DNA of 11,047 bases from PVC group bacterium (GTDB lineage Bacteria; Verrucomicrobiota; Kiritimatiellia; SS1-B-03-39; UBA6053), in the NCBI GenBank assembly GCA_003565035.1, contig PXDP01000313.1, forward strand, positions 1 to 11,047. Reading direction: 5' to 3'. The notes under the pieces are model-generated. The model worked only from the letters and a program-made list of their open reading frames with translations, was not told the origin of the DNA and made no database searches. How positions within the stretch are numbered: position 1 is the first letter of the stretch; each line of letters begins with the position of its first letter. This document shows positions 7,687 through 11,047 of this stretch, in pieces. Position numbers and translations under genes: made by a program.

Positions 7687-9501
7687 TCAAAATTCCGGAA
7701 AGGTTCTGTCATCAAACAGGGCGTGAAAGGTGGCCGGTGGGGAAAACCCGTCGAGATCGCGGAGATTGGTTTCAAGCAGGTTGAGGTGTTTTGACCAGAG
7801 TCGGTCGGACATGTCTCCGTCCCGGAGTGCCTCAAGCTGAACGAGGGCGATGGATCGTTCGTTGGAGCGAGCGCGGTCACGTGCGCCAACAAAGCTTTCG
7901 AACCACATCCGGTCCAGTCCGTTGCGTTCGTTTGCAAACCCCTCCTTAATGTTGGCGACAAACGTATCATAATCAATGTCACCGTTTTGGAAGAGGGGAA
8001 ACTGTCCGCGGTAAACATGCCCAACGGTTGGCAGCCAGTTTTTCCCGACCGCCAGTGAAGGTTTGAGGCCCTCGGTTCGGGGAAGGAAAGGCATCATGGA
8101 GGGGTCGGGACGTGTGCCGACGACCGAGGGGACCCAACCGGCCCGGACATTCATCATCTGGTTGGGTGTGAAGCTGGAGAGGAACTGAAGAAAATCCAGG
8201 GCCCAATCCGGGTTCCGGGACCGGTTGAAAATGGCCAGCGGCACGCCCAGGCGGTGTTCGGCCTCACTCGGTGCTCCGGCGAAAAACTCGTGCCAACGCT
8301 CCCCGTCGATCGGCATGGGTGCCTCTTTCACGCCTACGGAGAACAGGCCCTCCGCCCCGGTGAAAAGCGAGGAGGCATCCCATCCGCCGGTAGCGATGAA
8401 TACGGCCTGTTGATTTAGGAACCGGCGGACGGCCTGTTCACGGTCCAATCCGAGGAATCCGGTGGGATAGTAGCGGGACAGCCATCGGACTACATCATAA
8501 AATCCGTCGCGGAGGGCGGGTTCATCAAAATCCCAGAGGCCGGCTTGAAACGATCCAGCCACTTCAATGCCGCTGACATTGGAATCACGGTTGAAGTCGA
8601 TCCGGTCCCCCAAATGATATGTAAAGGGAAGAATATAGCGGTCGACCATGGTTCCTGAAAAATAGCTGCTGGCGGAGATGGGGACCAGCCGGTCGCGCCC
8701 CGGCGTTATGGCCGCATAGGCCAAGACGGCTTCATTGAACACCATAAACCGACCCAGGGTGTCGGGGGTGTCGGCGCTGTGAACCCAGCGGGTAAACGAT
8801 TCGTCCACTGTGACAACGCCTTCCGTGTGAATGACCTCCTGCAACCAGCCGGGCCATTCGGATTGTGTAAAGGCTTCGGCGAGGAACTCCTTGATTTCGG
8901 CAACCAGCTCGATGTTGTAAAACGTGCGCATGGCGCCCCAGGAACTGACGGGCACAGAATAATAATCCTGAAGCACGTCGTCCCATCCGCCCTGCATCCC
9001 ATCGGTGAAGGTTTCATTCCAGGGGGCGGTTGAGAGGAATTGGGCCAGTTCGGGGTCTATGTCGTCCGGCAGAAATTCCGGAGCGTTATAGGGATTGGGG
9101 CGGTCCACAAATTCCGAAATCGGCATGAAAAACCTGGCGGTGGAAGCTCCGCTCCCCACCAGCGAACTCATGCCGCGCGCAACGATGTCGGGTGCAGTGC
9201 CACTGATGAGATGTACATTGATAAATTGGGCGTATACCCGTTCCGTGACGGCAAGTTGGCGGACTTGCACATTGTTTTCGATGACGTGGGGAAGCTGGTT
9301 GTACGCCTGAATCGCCATTTCCATGCCTTCGCGGTAGCCGGGTTCAAGCTGCCAGTGCAGAACCCGGATCACCCGATGGCCTTGATCGGGGTCCTCTTCC
9401 CGGGCCAGGCCGATGGAAATATGGGCAAAGCGGACGGCACTGTATCCGAAGGTGCCGATGATGAGGGCGAGTCCGATCCAGTTTGGATTGAATTTTTTCA
9501 T
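7687..9501 (-). CDS. Extracellular solute-binding protein of the sugar ABC transporter
   Basis: This is the predicted ligand-capturing subunit that delivers a carbohydrate to the two permeases encoded just downstream. The product is 604 residues; family members are commonly about 400-450. After a basic start there is one hydrophobic segment at about residues 8-31, a Sec signal peptide or an uncleaved membrane anchor. There is no lipobox cysteine. The binding-protein fold is recognisable from about residue 45: VIRVLHWQLEPGY, SGTAPDIVARG (100-110), FIATGGWDASSLF (368-380, the usual conserved GxW element), GVPLAIFNRSRNPDWALDFLQFL (419-441) and GWVPSVVG (455-462). About 100 further residues at the C-terminus (from about 505) are charged and probably helical, and are not part of the usual core. 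The start overlaps the stop of the upstream TPR gene in ATGA (9498-9501) and has a good ribosome binding site at 9511-9515. The ligand cannot be deduced. Confidence 0.88.
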   Translation of the reverse strand: MKKFNPNWIGLALIIGTFGYSAVRFAHISIGLAREEDPDQGHRVIRVLHWQLEPGYREGMEMAIQAYNQLPHVIENNVQVRQLAVTERVYAQFINVHLISGTAPDIVARGMSSLVGSGASTARFFMPISEFVDRPNPYNAPEFLPDDIDPELAQFLSTAPWNETFTDGMQGGWDDVLQDYYSVPVSSWGAMRTFYNIELVAEIKEFLAEAFTQSEWPGWLQEVIHTEGVVTVDESFTRWVHSADTPDTLGRFMVFNEAVLAYAAITPGRDRLVPISASSYFSGTMVDRYILPFTYHLGDRIDFNRDSNVSGIEVAGSFQAGLWDFDEPALRDGFYDVVRWLSRYYPTGFLGLDREQAVRRFLNQQAVFIATGGWDASSLFTGAEGLFSVGVKEAPMPIDGERWHEFFAGAPSEAEHRLGVPLAIFNRSRNPDWALDFLQFLSSFTPNQMMNVRAGWVPSVVGTRPDPSMMPFLPRTEGLKPSLAVGKNWLPTVGHVYRGQFPLFQNGDIDYDTFVANIKEGFANERNGLDRMWFESFVGARDRARSNERSIALVQLEALRDGDMSDRLWSKHLNLLETNLRDLDGFSPPATFHALFDDRTFPEF

Positions 9502-10517
9502 GCGTTGTCGTCCTCGAGACTGAAATCGAAAAGTTGAAGGGCGGGGATGTCGAAGGATAAATCCGGGCGCGCGGTCTGAATGTCCCGGAGCAGCAGAACG
9601 GCCTCGTAGCCGCGGCCGCTTCGCGGGAATTCCCGAATTACGGTTTGTGAGGCCTCAATGGCAATCGCCAGGTGGTCATCTGCAACCTTCGTCAAATCCC
9701 ATGCCGGCCGGCCGTCTGCGGGCACTTCATTTCCCGCCGCCTCGATGCCGGCCTCAATCGCCAGTTCGACAAGACGCCAGGTGTTGACTCCCGCCCTTCC
9801 CGGGTTTACAAATCCGAGTTCATAGGCTTTTCGATAATAATAAAGTCCCAAAGCCCGGTCACCAACAAACTGGTCGTTCATGCTCCCCAGAAACAAAGCC
9901 AGGAGCGAGGCGTGGCGTGAGTCCGGGTTTTCTTCAAGCCATGAAGCCGTCAACTGTATGCCTTTCTGGATTTCTTCCGGATTCTCCACCTGTTTGATGT
10001 GGGTCATTGCCAGCCGGACCAGAGCGTCCCCTGCAAGCCCATGTTCGGGAAAGCGTTCCAGAAGTTCGCCGTATGCGGCCCGGGCTTTTTCATAATCGGG
10101 CTCATCCCCGGCAAAGTTCCGAATGTCGTGTAAACGCCCTTTGAGCAAAAGGGCTGAAGGCACCAAAGGATGATCCGGAAAGTCCCGGATCATGGTTTCG
10201 AAAATTTCTCCGGCCCGCACCACATCCTGGGGCACCGGCGGTACCACATGCCAGTTGGCAAGCGCCTGCAAGTATAGAAATTCGGGGTAATCAGGATGAT
10301 CCTTGGGGAAATAGCGCTGATTGTGGTTCAACAGCGCTTTGGCGTTGTCGAAGTTGAAAATCAGCATCTCATCTCTGGCCCGCTCCAGGAGGGCATCGGG
10401 TTCCATGCGCTCCATATTCTGACGGCAACCAAGGGTACTCGTCAGCCAGGCTGCGAGCAGAAGCGCGCGTGGCAGCACGTTTAGGTGAAAAGGGAGGGGA
10501 GTGTGTGGGAATGCCAT
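9498..10517 (-). CDS. TPR-repeat protein, probable exported lipoprotein
   Basis: The product is 339 residues and I do not recognise it as a named family member. It starts with a basic and then hydrophobic segment (about residues 14-30) ending in TSTLGC, with C31 as a possible lipidation site. The lipobox is imperfect (T, L, G before the cysteine rather than L-A/S-G/A), so a plain signal peptide is the alternative. The rest is helical repeats typical of tetratricopeptide proteins, with recurring alternation of small and aromatic residues and FPxH turns: residues about 41-71, 77-114 (ending IRDFPDHP), 119-158 (ending LERFPEHG), 164-197, 203-235 and 282-313. This layout resembles BamD/YbgF-type periplasmic scaffolds, which bind proteins rather than catalyse reactions. 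It is the first gene of the transporter operon and overlaps the binding-protein gene by 4 nt, so its product may assist or organise the importer; that role is inferred only from position. The start is set by ATG 10517, with a weak GGAA about 10 nt before it. Confidence 0.8.
   Translation of the reverse strand: MAFPHTPLPFHLNVLPRALLLAAWLTSTLGCRQNMERMEPDALLERARDEMLIFNFDNAKALLNHNQRYFPKDHPDYPEFLYLQALANWHVVPPVPQDVVRAGEIFETMIRDFPDHPLVPSALLLKGRLHDIRNFAGDEPDYEKARAAYGELLERFPEHGLAGDALVRLAMTHIKQVENPEEIQKGIQLTASWLEENPDSRHASLLALFLGSMNDQFVGDRALGLYYYRKAYELGFVNPGRAGVNTWRLVELAIEAGIEAAGNEVPADGRPAWDLTKVADDHLAIAIEASQTVIREFPRSGRGYEAVLLLRDIQTARPDLSFDIPALQLFDFSLEDDNA
9511..9515 (-). promoter_or_regulatory. Ribosome binding site of the solute-binding protein gene
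   Basis: Read on the minus strand, GAGGA lies 9 nt before ATG 9501, inside the last codons of the TPR gene. With the ATGA overlap this supports translational coupling, and it is the clearest such site in the operon. Confidence 0.55.
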
Positions 10518-10550
10518 AGCAGTGATTTCCGGGGTCTATATCGAATAACT

Positions 10551-10580
10551 CTTATAAGCGAAATTATTGAATTTTGGCAA
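10551..10580 (-). promoter_or_regulatory. Candidate sigma70-type promoter of the transporter operon
   Basis: On the minus strand a -35 box TTGCCA (10580-10575) and a -10 box TATAAG (10556-10551) are separated by 18 nt. Each matches the consensus at five of six positions, and the spacer is AT-rich. Transcription would start near 10544, giving a leader of roughly 27 nt before ATG 10517. The -10 box is part of the 8-nt palindrome CTTATAAG, but I see no convincing wider operator. The promoter was assigned by eye only. Confidence 0.5.
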
Positions 10581-10634
10581 GCATCCATTTTTCAGAAATC
10601 GAGGTTCATGAGCCTTGTTTTGGTGTGTCTACGC

Positions 10635-10660
10635 AAAAAAGCCCGCCGGAGCGGGCTTTT
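10635..10660 (-). terminator. Intrinsic terminator downstream of the superoxide dismutase gene
   Basis: The stem GCCCGC/GCGGGC (10641-10646 and 10651-10656) closes a four-base loop and is extended by an A/T stretch on both sides. On the minus strand it is followed by six T, a strong intrinsic terminator for the dismutase transcript 53 nt after its stop codon. Four T on the plus strand would let it act in both directions, though no plus-strand gene runs into it. It insulates the dismutase from the transporter operon, whose promoter lies just beyond. Confidence 0.9.
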
Positions 10661-10713
10661 ATGCAGTATGACACACAGGTCAACTGTGAGACGGTTTTTC
10701 TGTTAACCGTTAA

Positions 10714-11047
10714 TCAGGCTTTGGCGGCTGCGAAGTTTTTGGCAACTTCATCCCAGTTAACAACACTCCAGAAAGCACTGATATAATCGGGGCGGCGGTT
10801 CTGGTAGTTCAGGTAGTAGGCATGTTCCCAAACATCCAAACCAAGGATCGGTGTGCATTCGACATCAACGAACCCTTTCATCAGCGGGTTGTCCTGATTC
10901 GGAGTGGACGTGACGACCAGGGAACCCTCGGCGGTGACACCCAGCCAGGCCCAGCCGGATCCAAAACGGGTGGCGGCGGCGTTGGCAAATTTTTCTTTAA
11001 ATCCGTCCAAAGAGCCAAAAGCGGCATCAATGGCTGCGGCCAGTTCA
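10714..11047 (-). CDS. sodA: Superoxide dismutase, Mn/Fe family (C-terminal part, probably Mn type)
   Basis: The enzyme converts superoxide to oxygen and hydrogen peroxide. Only the last 110 residues lie in the window; the start is beyond the right edge. Visible parts are the C-terminal alpha/beta domain with GSGWAWL, the metal-ligand motif DVWEHAYYLNY (aspartate and histidine ligands) and the end NWDEVAKNF. The frame is open without interruption from the window edge through residues ELAAAIDAAFGSLDGF. The motif NQDNPLM carries the C-terminal-domain glutamine typical of Mn-type enzymes; Fe types usually take this glutamine from the N-terminal domain. The metal assignment is therefore likely but not proven, and a cambialistic enzyme is possible. 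There is no signal peptide information because the start is missing. A strong terminator follows. Confidence 0.95.
   Translation of the reverse strand, partial: ELAAAIDAAFGSLDGFKEKFANAAATRFGSGWAWLGVTAEGSLVVTSTPNQDNPLMKGFVDVECTPILGLDVWEHAYYLNYQNRRPDYISAFWSVVNWDEVAKNFAAAKA

Noticed and set aside
10541..10570. Possible operator made of AATAA and TTATT arms around CTTATAAG.
   Set aside because: The arms are only 5 nt and are not centred on the inner palindrome. In AT-rich promoter DNA this is likely to occur by chance.
1..11047. CRISPR array, insertion sequence, attachment sites, tRNA or rRNA genes, defence system.
   Set aside because: No regularly spaced repeats, transposase, integrase, cloverleaf-like sequence or known defence domain was seen on either strand. 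Nearly all of the window is occupied by recognisable chromosomal genes.

Overview
The window is ordinary-looking bacterial chromosome of moderately high GC, from a Gram-negative type of cell: there is a periplasmic S41 protease, a lipoprotein-like TPR protein and a carbohydrate importer with a binding protein. The style of the proteins suggests the PVC group, possibly Verrucomicrobiota. That is an inference from general resemblance and could not be checked here.

Plus strand, left third. A short C-terminal remnant of an unidentified gene ends at 72. It is followed by uvrA (nucleotide excision repair), an S41 carboxyl-terminal processing protease of the CtpA type, and tsaD (universal tRNA t6A37 modification). 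The three are tightly packed: 43 nt separate uvrA from ctpA, and tsaD starts inside the end of ctpA. They therefore look like one transcription unit of housekeeping genes.

Minus strand, middle to right. A four-gene operon reads from right to left: a TPR protein with a signal peptide, a large extracellular solute-binding protein, a MalF-like permease of about 499 residues and a MalG-like permease of 278 residues. The genes overlap or nearly touch. A good sigma70-like promoter lies before the first gene. This is a carbohydrate ABC importer (CUT1/MalFG type) without its own ATPase in the window, so it probably borrows one encoded elsewhere or downstream on the minus strand beyond tsaD. Its last gene converges on tsaD with only 4 nt between the two stop codons.

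Right edge, minus strand. The C-terminal half of a Mn/Fe superoxide dismutase, most likely Mn-type, is followed by a strong hairpin terminator that separates it from the transporter operon.

The main oddities are all in the transporter operon. The MalF-like permease carries an extra hydrophobic block of about 180 residues between its N-terminal core and its EAA loop. The binding protein is unusually long and has no lipobox. A TPR protein is translationally coupled to it. I see no CRISPR array, mobile element, tRNA or rRNA.
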